64,000 bases of DNA. Source: Brachypterus glaber. Lineage: Eukaryota; Arthropoda; Insecta; Coleoptera; Kateretidae. The notes beneath the pieces were generated by a model. That model was not told the origin of the DNA. It saw only the letters and a list, made by a program, of their open reading frames with translations, and did not search any database. The translations under genes were made by a program, and so were the position numbers. Positions 55,533-64,000 of this stretch are shown piece by piece. The DNA is taken from assembly GCA_958510825.1 (NCBI GenBank), contig OY294044.1, positions 84,800,895 to 84,864,894 of the forward strand, given 5' to 3'. The number at the start of each line of letters is the position of its first letter. The stretch's first letter is position 1.

Positions 55533-56035
55533 TGTAATGTAATTGGGTATTTACCATACTTTTAATTAAATTTGTTCGGTTCATATAGACCATTGTTTAC
55601 CTTATGCACCAGAAGAGTGACCTTGGATTTACCATGTTCGCAACCTAAATAATTAGTTACCTTTTAGGGACTTAATATTTTAATTAGGGAATTTCTGATT
55701 GATTAGTTTGACATCTGTCAATCACTTCCATTTTTACTTTCACCTTTCGATAAGAAGCTTAGTTTTAAAATCTTTATTTATTTCTATCATCCTTTGGGAT
55801 AATTTAGTTATTTAATGAATAAATAACATCCTGGTGTTAGGTAAGTCTTTTAACACCATTATTTTTATCTCAAGCTAATGCTTTAACTTATTTTTTAGAT
55901 TTTTATATTGGTTTGATAAACCAGGTCACTCTTCCGATACTTCGATCACATTGAATAAACTTGCTATATTTGGTATAACTGTTTTACTCACGACCCCTGT
56001 ACCATTTCGGCGCCCAATACAATTTTGGTACTACA
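55533..56035 (+). repeat. 5' LTR
   Basis: 503 bp, TGTAATGTAATTGGG at the start and TTTTGGTACTACA at the end. AATAAA at 55,954-55,959 is a likely polyadenylation signal. Promoter details are not obvious beyond AT-rich blocks. Confidence 0.95.
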
Positions 56036-56054
56036 ACGTGTTTGCCCAACGTGA
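56036..56054 (+). promoter_or_regulatory. Possible tRNA primer binding site
   Basis: CCCAACGTGA at 56,045-56,054, just inside the 5' LTR, resembles the complement of the 3' end of insect tRNA-Trp (CCCGACGTGA in my recollection), the primer used by CsRn1/Kabuki-type elements. The part next to the LTR matches poorly, so the assignment is weak. A primer site overlapping the LTR end (TGGTACTACAACGTG) is an alternative. Confidence 0.3.
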
Positions 56055-56126
56055 GAGCTATAGAGGCATACAATTAACCGTCCAGGCTTGGGCCAAGTTT
56101 TATATTCACATATAGCACAAAACAAT

Positions 56127-57443
56127 ATGCCGGTGGATCACAGTCCAACATCACACACCAAAAATACCAGAAGTGGCACAAGTTATGGTGGCACCAGCAG
56201 AGGTCCTCGTAGGGAGCTGCCCATGGCTGACATTAGTGTAGAAGGGGGTATCGAGTCACTAGCAACAGCATTGCCATCCTTAACCACCAGTGAAACAACC
56301 CACCACAGCTCGGAAAGACTGTTTCAACCAGTTTTAACTGCAGCAGGGGCGATTTCACAACATCGACCACCATCACTTTCACCACAGGTTTTTACACAAG
56401 CCATCCAACCAGGTATTTATGCTCCAAGTATAATCACAACAACAGAGCTAAATCCACCTGGGGATATGCAAGCTCAGGGTGCAGTGCCTAAGATTAGGAG
56501 GCCAACAGCATCAAACAACTTCCTAGAAAGAAATTATAATAGTAATATACATTATTCTCAAAGTAATATGAATTTACCAACATATACCCATAGTAACTTG
56601 AATTTTACTAGAAATAATGCAAATATACCAAATGTAAACATTGAACTACAAACCCCATCTTACAGTGATTTTAATTTAAATAACTTTAATACAGGGGGCT
56701 ATAATTTCACAAGGGCACCTCATATTCCTAGTTTTCAGAATGCACCAAATATCCCTAACATCCCACCAATCCCTACACCTGAAACACTTGCTAGTATTAA
56801 AAAATTAATACCATTGTTCTCAGAAGGAGGTGAAATTCACCCTTGCGAATTTTTAGAAAGATTAGAGAGAACATTAAATAATTATAACGTACCTTTTAAC
56901 CTATTTGCTCCAGAATTGTCAGACATTTTTTTAGGTCCAGCGAAGCACTGGTTATTAGCAATGTTAAATAGTTTTAGAAATTTTAACCAGTTTCGTGACG
57001 CATTTTTACAAAATTTCTGGGGTTATTCTCACCAATCAAAACTAAAGTTAGCATTGGAAACAGGTCGGTACAATCGAACTACCAACTACACACACTATTT
57101 TCTGGGTCAGCTTGCGAAATCTAAGTTTTTGAATCCACCTTACACAGAACAAGAACTTATTTTGATTATTAGTCGTCACTTTCCTCCTTCAATTAGTTGT
57201 GCACTAATTGGCAGTCGTAATATATCAGATGTACTTGACAGATTGCGTTTGGCTGACAACTTTGATAATTATAAACAATCTTCTTCTTCTTCCTCCACAA
57301 CTTATACAACTCAGCCAGTGGTGGCAAATAGGCCAATGAACCATAATAATAATAATCATAACCTAAAAAATGGTCAGTCTTTCGTTAAAAAGCATATTTC
57401 AGCGATACAAGAGACCGAATGTGCAGAACCTTCGGAAAACTAA
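56127..57443 (+). CDS. gag: Gag-like structural protein
   Basis: The first ATG of the frame is at 56,127 (AACAATATGCC, A at -3) and gives 438 residues. The frame is open 13 codons further upstream but without an ATG. The N-terminal half is serine-, threonine-, proline- and asparagine-rich and low in charge. Residues about 225-383 look like a retrotransposon capsid: FLERLERTLNNYNVPF, FLGPAKHWLLAML and FRDAFLQNFWGY, matching the usual F...L...GPA..W...F...F pattern. The C-terminal stretch is serine- and asparagine-rich (NHNNNNHN). Only three cysteines occur and no CCHC or CHCC zinc knuckle is present, which is unusual. It would form the particle that packages the element RNA. The frame overlaps pol in the -1 phase. 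Confidence 0.88.
   Translation: MPVDHSPTSHTKNTRSGTSYGGTSRGPRRELPMADISVEGGIESLATALPSLTTSETTHHSSERLFQPVLTAAGAISQHRPPSLSPQVFTQAIQPGIYAPSIITTTELNPPGDMQAQGAVPKIRRPTASNNFLERNYNSNIHYSQSNMNLPTYTHSNLNFTRNNANIPNVNIELQTPSYSDFNLNNFNTGGYNFTRAPHIPSFQNAPNIPNIPPIPTPETLASIKKLIPLFSEGGEIHPCEFLERLERTLNNYNVPFNLFAPELSDIFLGPAKHWLLAMLNSFRNFNQFRDAFLQNFWGYSHQSKLKLALETGRYNRTTNYTHYFLGQLAKSKFLNPPYTEQELILIISRHFPPSISCALIGSRNISDVLDRLRLADNFDNYKQSSSSSSTTYTTQPVVANRPMNHNNNNHNLKNGQSFVKKHISAIQETECAEPSEN
57389..57443 (+). other. gag-pol overlap in the -1 frame
   Basis: Pol is in the -1 frame relative to gag and is open from 57,389, directly after a stop. The first pol ATG is at 57,419, so the frames overlap for 55 bases. GTTAAAAAGCAT at 57,384-57,395 is the only A-rich run, but it is not a standard slippery heptamer. 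Frameshifting and termination-reinitiation at 57,419 are both possible. Confidence 0.6.
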
Positions 57444-60400
57444 TAGTTCCCGAGGATATAGGCAGTCTGTCCTCTATGGGAAATATTTCAAAAACTGCCC
57501 ACGATAATAAAGGTAAGTTTACATTAGTAAACAACCCAAAAAAAGATCTCCAATGTGATTTTGATCATTTATCAGAGGTAAATGACTCGTTTCGTTCCCC
57601 TATAATTACCATTAAAATTAACAAAACGGAATTTCCGACTTTGGTCGACAGCGGTTCAGAATGTAGCGCTTTCTCAGCCAATGTCGAAAATATTTTGTCA
57701 ATGACAGATGTTCCCATGTTCCCAGTAACAGGTGTGCGGGTAACGGGCGCCTTTAGAAATAAAGAACGTAAGGTTTCTCACCAAGCGTTAGTCCCATTTA
57801 CTATCGAAGACCATGAATTTGAGTTTGAAATGTTACACATTCCAGACTTGGCCTATCCGATTATTTTGGGTTGTGACTTTTTGCGTTTTTTTCAGGCTAA
57901 CATTAGTCTGGAACACAAAAGTATTTTTTTGAAATATCAAAATAAAATTCTACAAATTCCAGAGGCTAGAATTTTCCATGATTATTCAGCACCTGTAATT
58001 TCCCCTATAAAAAAAATATGTGCCGAGTCGAAAAGCCCGCCGATTCCCGGTGAACAAAATGATTCGTATTTAATAAATGATACGGATATAGAAAATGTGG
58101 TAAATTCTACTTTTCTGTCCGATCAACATAAACTTAAGTTTAAAAACTTATTAGAAAAACATAGAAATATATTTTCTGATAAACCTGGACTGACAAATGA
58201 GTACATTCATAATATTGTCTTATTCGATACAACCCCTTGGAATGTAAAGTCTTACCCCATCCCGGTACATCACAGACCCGCAGTGGCAAAAATAATTCAA
58301 GAAATGTTGAATGAAGGAATAATTGAAAGAACATCTTCTTCTGCCTATGCGAGCCCATTAGTAACGGTAGTCCGTAAAAACGGAACAGTGCGTGTCTGTT
58401 TGGATGCACGCCAATTGAACAGTCGAATGGAGCCCGATACTGAGCTCCCTAAACAAGTTCAGGACCTTTTAAAGACTTTACCCCCTGTAGTCAAGATTAT
58501 GTCAACCCTTGATATGACTAACGGGTATTGGCAGATTAAATTACGTGCTAAGGACCGAAAATACACTGGTTTTCTGCACAATGGTCAGTCATATAAATTC
58601 AAAGTTTTGCCTTTCGGGCTTAAAACGGCAGTTTCTAGCTTTTCCCGAGCTATGACTGTTATTTTGGGCCCAGCTTTCGACGAATTCGTCCGAATCTACA
58701 TCGATGATGTGCTAGTACTATCTCCTGATGTGGATACTCACTTAGAACATTTAGATCGAGTTTTGGGTCGCTTATCATCAGCTGGCCTAACCCTCCGTTT
58801 AAATAAATGCCATTTTTTCCGAAAAGAGCTAAACTTTTTAGGTTATGTCCTTTCAGAAAAAGGCCTACAAAGTGACCCATCCCGAGTTAGCGCCATCACC
58901 AATTTTCCAGAACCCAGGAACGTTAAGCAACTTCAAGCTTTTTTGGGCTTAACGAACTATGATCGTAGTTTCTGCAAACACTACGCAACAGTAGCTGAAC
59001 CTCTTTTTTCACTTCTGCGCAAGAAAAATAAATGGACTTGGGGTTCCACTCAGGTAGAGGCTTTTAATAAATTGAAAGAAATGATTAAAGAGGAAGTACT
59101 ACTATACCATCCCAGCCTATCCATTCCATTTTGGGTGCAATCCGACAGCTCCGATGTAGGGGTAGGGGCACAGCTCTTCCAAATGGTAGAGGGACACAAA
59201 AGAGTGGTCGCCTATGGTAGTAGGGTGTTGCTTCCCCGAGAACGTTCGTATTGCTCGGCGGAAAAGGAGGCTCTCGCTATGGTATGGGCCCTGGAAAAGT
59301 GGAGAGTTTTCCTGGTAGGAAAACCCTTTTACTGCCTTACTGATAACAAAGCGATAACCTATTTAAAAACATGTCGCATGTTAACACCTAGATTGGCTCG
59401 TTGGTGTTTATCATTACAAGACTATGATTTTAGTATTAAACACATTTCCGGTAAGGACAACATAATTTCAGATATTTTATCTCGAAACCCTATTCCGAGG
59501 TTACCGGTGCCCTCGGACCGTTGTTTTCAAATTTTATTTACAAAATTTGATACGATTTTCAGTCGTAGCCTAACTTCTATTGCCGAAGATCAAAAGAATG
59601 ATCAAAAACTGGCCCGAATACGAGAAAATGTTCAGCGTTTTCCAGAAGAAAATAGCCGTTTTGTCATTCACAAAGATGTGCTTTTTATGCGCAAAACCCC
59701 AGAAGAAAATTGTCTGCTCTGTGTGCCGAAAAATCGCATTGACGATTTTATCACTGCCTATCATACCGGCCTAGGACACTTCGGGGTATTTAAAACGCAT
59801 GCCACAATGCGCAGGGAGGTATGGTGGCAAAATATGGCCAAAGACATAAAAAGAATTATCAAGTCCTGTCTTATATGCCAGTTGGCCAAATCCGGCCCTA
59901 TTCTTCACCCTCCACTGCAAGCCATTATCCCAGAGGCCCCAGGGGACCTGCTGGCCCTGGATATTTATGGTCCCTTACCAAAAAGTCGAGGGGGCGTGGA
60001 ATATTTGTGTGTAACATTAGACGTGTTTACTAAATTTGTAACACTTTACCCCCTAAAAAGGGCCACTACAAAATCCATTCTTAAAAAATTAACTGAGGAT
60101 TATTTTGTAAAATTTTCCACCCCTAAACGGCTACTGACGGATCACGGCACACAATTTGTTGCTGGGGCCTGGTCTGCAACCCTTGAAGCCCTCGGCATCA
60201 AGGTAATTAAATCCTCCGTCCGGCACCCGTCCAGCAACCCTTCAGAGCGAATTATGAAAGAACTATCTCGACTTTTTCGAACTTTCATCCACGACAAGCA
60301 TAAAAAATGGGCTTCGGAAGTAAACCACTTGGCGCAACTGCTAAACAATGTAGTGCATGTGTCAACCGGGTATACCCCTTCCGAACTTCAAACTGGGTTT

Positions 60401-60757
60401 CCCGCTGAACTTCCCTTAAGAAGTATGATTGATTTCCCAGACCATCTGGAAAAAATAGAAAACCATGTTAAAATTTATTTTGCCAGAGAAAGCTTACTAT
60501 CCCACGCAGTACGCCGCAACGCGTCTAGTAAGAAAAATCCATTGCCTACCTTCAAAGTTGGTGATCAAGTATTGCTAAAAGCCAACCCAATTTCGTCTGC
60601 AATTGAAGGAAGAATCAAAAAATGGATGCTTCTTTTTGAAGGTCCTTATAAAGTTAAAAAGACGGTGGATAAATTAACTTATATTTTGTATGAACCAGAA
60701 ACAGATATTGAACGCGGAATGTTTCATGCATCACACTTGAAACATTTTAACCCTTAA
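57419..60757 (+). CDS. pol: Pol polyprotein: protease, reverse transcriptase, RNase H, integrase
   Basis: 1112 residues from the ATG, no stop. Protease: LVDSGS (75-80) and IILGCDFL (148-155). Reverse transcriptase: SSAYASPLVTVVRKNG (307-322), RVCLDARQLN (325-334), LDMTNGYWQI (364-373, D365), FKVLPFGLKTA (394-404), YIDD (427-430). RNase H: D576, E615, D642, D685 in SDSS, SAEKEA, TDNK and SDILS contexts. Integrase: zinc site H782, H787, C817, C820; catalytic D848, D908, E943 (35-residue D-E spacing); FEGPYKV (1073-1079) is a GPY-type module, and the end reads FHASHLKHF. All catalytic residues are present, so the enzyme set may be active. No envelope or chromodomain is evident. Confidence 0.95.
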   Translation: MCRTFGKLIVPEDIGSLSSMGNISKTAHDNKGKFTLVNNPKKDLQCDFDHLSEVNDSFRSPIITIKINKTEFPTLVDSGSECSAFSANVENILSMTDVPMFPVTGVRVTGAFRNKERKVSHQALVPFTIEDHEFEFEMLHIPDLAYPIILGCDFLRFFQANISLEHKSIFLKYQNKILQIPEARIFHDYSAPVISPIKKICAESKSPPIPGEQNDSYLINDTDIENVVNSTFLSDQHKLKFKNLLEKHRNIFSDKPGLTNEYIHNIVLFDTTPWNVKSYPIPVHHRPAVAKIIQEMLNEGIIERTSSSAYASPLVTVVRKNGTVRVCLDARQLNSRMEPDTELPKQVQDLLKTLPPVVKIMSTLDMTNGYWQIKLRAKDRKYTGFLHNGQSYKFKVLPFGLKTAVSSFSRAMTVILGPAFDEFVRIYIDDVLVLSPDVDTHLEHLDRVLGRLSSAGLTLRLNKCHFFRKELNFLGYVLSEKGLQSDPSRVSAITNFPEPRNVKQLQAFLGLTNYDRSFCKHYATVAEPLFSLLRKKNKWTWGSTQVEAFNKLKEMIKEEVLLYHPSLSIPFWVQSDSSDVGVGAQLFQMVEGHKRVVAYGSRVLLPRERSYCSAEKEALAMVWALEKWRVFLVGKPFYCLTDNKAITYLKTCRMLTPRLARWCLSLQDYDFSIKHISGKDNIISDILSRNPIPRLPVPSDRCFQILFTKFDTIFSRSLTSIAEDQKNDQKLARIRENVQRFPEENSRFVIHKDVLFMRKTPEENCLLCVPKNRIDDFITAYHTGLGHFGVFKTHATMRREVWWQNMAKDIKRIIKSCLICQLAKSGPILHPPLQAIIPEAPGDLLALDIYGPLPKSRGGVEYLCVTLDVFTKFVTLYPLKRATTKSILKKLTEDYFVKFSTPKRLLTDHGTQFVAGAWSATLEALGIKVIKSSVRHPSSNPSERIMKELSRLFRTFIHDKHKKWASEVNHLAQLLNNVVHVSTGYTPSELQTGFPAELPLRSMIDFPDHLEKIENHVKIYFARESLLSHAVRRNASSKKNPLPTFKVGDQVLLKANPISSAIEGRIKKWMLLFEGPYKVKKTVDKLTYILYEPETDIERGMFHASHLKHFNP

Positions 60758-60836
60758 CCGTATACCCTTTCCTGCAACTGTGATTTTATATCTCGCTAAA
60801 ATTTTGCTTTAATTATACCGAGCTAGGGGGGGTAGT
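60758..60836 (+). promoter_or_regulatory. Untranslated spacer and polypurine tract
   Basis: Only 79 bp separate the pol stop from the 3' LTR, so there is no room for an envelope gene. AGGGGGGG at 60,825-60,832, four bases before the LTR, is the likely plus-strand primer. Confidence 0.75.
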
Positions 60837-61339
60837 TGTAATGTAATTGGGTATTTACCATACTTTTAATTAAATTTGTTCGGTTCATATAGACCATTGT
60901 TTACCTTATGCACCAGAAGAGTGACCTTGGATTTACCATGTTCGCAACCTAAATAATTAGTTACCTTTTAGGGACTTAATATTTTAATTAGGGAATTTCT
61001 GATTGATTAGTTTGACATCTGTCAATCACTTCCATTTTTACTTTCACCTTTCGATAAGAAGCTTAGTTTTAAAATCTTTATTTATTTCTATCATCCTTTG
61101 GGATAATTTAGTTATTTAATGAATAAATAACATCCTGGTGTTAGGTAAGTCTTTTAACACCATTATTTTTATCTCAAGCTAATGCTTTAACTTATTTTTT
61201 AGATTTTTATATTGGTTTGATAAACCAGGTCACTCTTCCGATACTTCGATCACATTGAATAAACTTGCTATATTTGGTATAACTGTTTTACTCACGACCC
61301 CTGTACCATTTCGGCGCCCAATACAATTTTGGTACTACA
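60837..61339 (+). repeat. 3' LTR
   Basis: 503 bp, same sequence as the 5' LTR as far as I can read. AATAAA at 61,258-61,263. Followed by the GTAG duplication at 61,340-61,343. Confidence 0.95.
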
Positions 61340-61690
61340 GTAGTTATATATATATATTATAAACTTGAACATTATGGAAAAGGAACCTTTTACAACATAA
61401 AAATAAATAAATTTTTCGACATGGTGTCAAAACCAATTTTTATATTGTAATGTAATATTTATTTATTTTTATGTTGTAAAAGGTTCCTTTTCCATAATGT
61501 TCAAGTTTATAATATATATATAACTCTCTCACATAATTTTTAGCTTTGATAAAGCCCCCAAAGAGGGGAGCGATATAATAAAGTGACGCATTAAAACCTG
61601 CCAAAAAATCCGAGTTTTTTTTACAAACCAGAAAATTACATTCAAAGTTTGGCAACCTATATGGTATTTACCTACAATAGAATATAACAT

Positions 61691-61831
61691 ATTATTTAGT
61701 AAATAAAAAACACATTTTAAAAATATCAAAATGCCACCCACTAGAACAGTCAACTTTCAGCGAATAAATAAATTTATTCATTTGTTTTCAGAAATGGTGA
61801 TTTTAAATGCTACTTCTTTTTGCGTGGCTAA
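61691..61831. other. No gene recognised
   Basis: AT-rich spacer between the foldback arm and the piggyBac-like MITE. Confidence 0.4.
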
Positions 61832-61835
61832 TTAA

Positions 61836-62110
61836 CTCTTCGGCACTAAGGTGAGGTGTCATAAAACCTAGACAGTCATCAATTAGAAAATGAAAAAATT
61901 CTACATTTTAGTTTTTTCTATATAAATAAAATAAATAACTCTATTTTCTGAAAAAAATGCTTAATTTACATTAAATATGTCTAAAAAAAGCAATAAAGTT
62001 ATAAAAAGGAAAAAGTAACACTGTAAAAAAAAAATTATATAGATGTACTTTGAGGGGTTTATCAAAGCCCACCTAGATTTGTCCCAAAATTTCACCTTAG
62101 TGCCGAAGGG
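61836..62110. mobile_element. piggyBac-like MITE, TTAA target duplication
   Basis: 275 bp. The left end is CTCTTCGGCACTAAGGTGAG and the right end, inverted, CCCTTCGGCACTAAGGTGAA. TTAA lies at 61,832-61,835 and 62,111-62,114. A subterminal GAGGTGTCATAAAACC is echoed near the right end by GAGGGGTTTATCAAAGCCC. Its ends differ from those of the 47.4-kb element, so two piggyBac-type families are present. Confidence 0.85.
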
Positions 62111-62207
62111 TTAAGATCCAGCAAACATTTTAGGTGATTATTGAATAAAAACATTAAATAATAAGAATAAATGCGCTAGTAATGAAAAAAATAATATATA
62201 AACTACG

Positions 62208-62292
62208 GTAGAGAAGACCATTATAGCCTCGCACTCTGAAATCCCTAGATGCTACGCAGCTCGGCTATAAAAAATCTCTTCTCTACCTTTGT
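62208..62292. repeat. Small hairpin, GGTAGAGAAGA family
   Basis: GGTAGAGAAGACCATTATAG pairs with TCTTCTCTACC at the right. The centre CCTCGCACTCTGAAATCCCT is GC-richer. It is homologous, in inverted orientation, to 54,556-54,632. Confidence 0.65.
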
Positions 62293-62649
62293 ATAATTAC
62301 TATTACTAAAAGTTCTTCTAGTACGGAGCGTTTTTTTTTATTTTTAAAAAGTATGAGAACATATGGGTAAGTTATATTATATTATAATTAATTTATTTAT
62401 ATTATTTACCATGCTCATATTTATCCAATGAGAAATTTTTATATTTTATTTAACAGAAGTTAGTAAGCATTGTTATGTCTTTGTAATTCTAGGAAAATCA
62501 AGTGACAGTTATCATTTGCTTATAAAATAAACTCCTACTAGGACAGAAAAAATGATTATTGCTCTATGTGCAAAGAACTAATTTGTCGGGTTAAAAACAT
62601 GATATATAACGTTATGTTCTAAAACTAGTAGTGAAAAGACTATAATTTC

Positions 62650-64000
62650 TATCATAATAGTTATTTATATACCAAGGGACTAAACTGGCTGTTTTAGTCC
62701 CGCTAAGAAATGCAAGGGACTAAAACAACCACATTTAGTCCTGAGGTATATACACTATTTTTCGCAAGACCAAACATAATTTACGTAGGTAAATAAAATT
62801 AAAATTAAAAACCATGCATCTAAAATCGGGTGTTTTATTTTCGTAATTTAATCAAGATGTCTATGAATTGCGAAAAGTAAGTTTCGCGGCTATGGCGATT
62901 TCAATTGTTTTTTAATATGGTTGACACAAATGTCAATTCGAAATAATGGACGAAGACGATAAATAGGTAGGTAATTTAAACAATGTTATCTTTAAAGGTT
63001 TTAGGTGTTTGTTACAATCAAACAAATTCGTTTGAAAGCATAAAATTAAGTTTTAGTCGTGGTCGTGGTCGTGCAAAAAAATATTTTCCGAAATATTGTG
63101 ATATTTTACTCATTTCTATTCGTCTAGAAAGGGTACAATTTTTTTTATTACCTCACTTGGTATGTGTTCTTTATGTCCAGTCAAACAACTTCTTATACAA
63201 GAAAATTCTCGGTAGCGCGGCGTTTTTTTTTTGGAGACCTACCCTTAACTACTTTAGGGCGTCCAATAACGGTATTGCCCGAACATTTTTGTCGGACAAG
63301 GTTAACACTTGATTTTAAATATTTTTATTAAACGGTCCTAAAAAAATCAGCTTTGATGTGCTAAATACCATGACGTCATAACTTTACCATGTTAGGTTAG
63401 TTATGACGTCATAACATTAAGGCGAGGTAATAATAGTTATTTATATACTATACTAAACTGGCTGTTTTAGTCCCGCTGCATTAGTGGTTCCTGAGCGAGC
63501 GTAGCGAGCGAGGGAAACAGAAATGCAAGGGACTAAAACAGCCAAGTTTAGTCGTGAGGTATATACACTATTTTTTGCAGGACCAAACATAATTTAGGTA
63601 GGTATATAAAATAAAAATTAAAAACCACTCGTCTAAAATCGGTTGTTTTATTTTCGTAATTTAATCAAGATGCCTGTATATTGCGAAAAGTCAATTTCAT
63701 GGCTATCGCGATTTCAATTGTTTTTTAATATGGTTGACACAAACGTCAAAAAAATGGAAGAAGATGATAAATTTTAAGTTATGTATAAATTGTTATAACA
63801 ATTTTATTTTTAAAGGTTTTCTTTGTTAAAATCAAATAAATTGAATCGCTAATTTATTACAAGACACCACCAAACCTATTTTTTGAACCAGCAAAGCACA
63901 TAGTAAGTATAATATTTTAATATTATCAAGGTTGTCGTGATTTTTATTCCCTAGGGAGAAAAACGGCAAGTTTAGTCCCGAAAATGAAAGCGTAAAATTA
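62650..64000. repeat. Two diverged direct copies of a hairpin-containing repeat
   Basis: Unit 1 (from about 62,652) and unit 2 (from about 63,428) both start TAATAGTTATTTATATAC. Each has a hairpin made from CTAAACTGGCTGTTTTAGTC and the inverse, then GAGGTATATACACTATTTTT and a block shared with 7312-7460. In unit 2 the hairpin loop carries an extra GC-richer mini-hairpin (GAGCGAGCGTAGCGAGCGAG). Unit 2 also shares 63,790-63,910 with 8070-8200. The 109-codon frame at 62,983-63,312 has no recognised domain. Unit 2 runs out of the window. Confidence 0.65.
63370..63412. promoter_or_regulatory. Inverted pair of TGACGTCA (CRE-type) motifs
   Basis: ATGACGTCATAACT and AGTTATGACGTCAT are exact inverses separated by 15 bases. 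TGACGTCA is the classical binding site of CREB/ATF-type bZIP proteins. Whether these sites function, or are just a chance property of a palindrome, cannot be told from sequence. Confidence 0.45.

Larger units (their letters stand above)
55533..61339 (+). mobile_element. Complete Ty3/gypsy LTR retrotransposon (5807 bp)
   Basis: Order: LTR, short leader with a possible tRNA primer site, gag, pol (protease, RT, RNase H, integrase), polypurine tract, LTR. Both LTRs are 503 bp, start TG and end CA, and showed no difference when read side by side. With a perfect 4-bp duplication and open frames, this is a very recent, possibly autonomous insertion. No envelope-like frame exists between pol and the 3' LTR. 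The GPY-type motif after integrase and the domain order place it in Ty3/gypsy. A CsRn1-like clade is my tentative guess from the primer site. Confidence 0.95.
55391..61690. mobile_element. Older foldback split by the LTR retrotransposon
   Basis: The left arm (55,391-55,532: TTTTTTGGCAGGTTTTAATG, CCCCTCTTTGGGGGCTTTAT, AAAGCTAAAAATTATGTGAG) and the part right of the LTR element (61,344-61,420: AACTTGAACATTATGGAAAA) together mirror 61,455-61,670. The arms are about 220 bp around a 30-bp loop near 61,430. The GTAG target of the LTR element lies where the arm would read GTGAG-GTAG-TTATATAT. The other arm shows GTGAGAGAGTTATATA, that is, the site without insertion. Confidence 0.8.

Noticed and set aside
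60758..60836. Possible envelope gene after pol
   Set aside because: Only 79 bp lie between the pol stop and the 3' LTR.
62983..63312. 109-codon frame with a glycine-arginine start
   Set aside because: The RGRGR run comes from a short GTGGTC repeat. The rest shows no domain, and sister repeat copies do not keep the frame.

Overview
This window looks like repeat-rich, AT-rich nuclear DNA from an insect. A beetle is possible, but nothing in the sequence proves the order. I found no complete, recognisable host gene. The only sizeable intact coding regions belong to retrotransposons. Almost everything else that can be explained is transposon wreckage, short non-autonomous DNA elements (MITEs) and long inverted-repeat (foldback) elements, many inserted into one another.

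Layout. Positions 1-13,960 hold a TTA-flanked MITE (580-1101), the decayed 3' end of a LINE with a (TAC)n tail (1690-2708), a tRNA-derived SINE (4065-4340) and a 1.3-kb foldback split by a second copy of that LINE tail (10,610-11,935). Positions 13,960-31,925 hold two diverged copies of one unknown repeat (13,960-16,480 and 25,880-27,330), each with different later insertions. Between and after them lie several foldbacks, Tc1/mariner-like and Harbinger-like MITEs, and a possible two-exon gene for a 27-residue acidic peptide (17,272-17,596, minus). Positions 32,745-45,235 hold a 2.1-kb foldback carrying two MITEs, miRNA-like hairpins, a 1.5-kb palindrome, tRNA-like SINE heads and a 516-bp perfect octanucleotide satellite (42,701-43,216).

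Positions 45,370-50,190 form a nested DNA transposon. It has about 0.65-kb terminal inverted repeats and a broken gene of a multi-copy protein family that I know from insects and Hydra. A 0.9-kb MITE sits in its left terminal repeat, and a 0.97-kb piggyBac-like element sits just ahead of its coding region. Positions 50,911-54,150 are a Jockey/CR1-type LINE with an intact 966-residue endonuclease/reverse transcriptase ORF, ending in (ATTCT)n. Positions 55,533-61,339 are a structurally complete Ty3/gypsy LTR retrotransposon: two 503-bp LTRs that look identical, a 4-bp GTAG target duplication, gag, and pol with protease, RT, RNase H and integrase. It is inserted in the arm of an older foldback. 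The last 2.7 kb hold another piggyBac-like MITE and duplicated repeat units.

How the parts work together. Only the LTR element and the 966-residue LINE could encode their own mobility. The MITEs, SINEs and foldbacks would depend on enzymes encoded elsewhere. Paralogous arms and empty sites inside the window allow a relative insertion order, with the LTR element among the youngest. Coordinates of MITEs with clear target duplications are exact to a few bases. Foldback and fragment borders are approximate, because all comparisons were made by eye.
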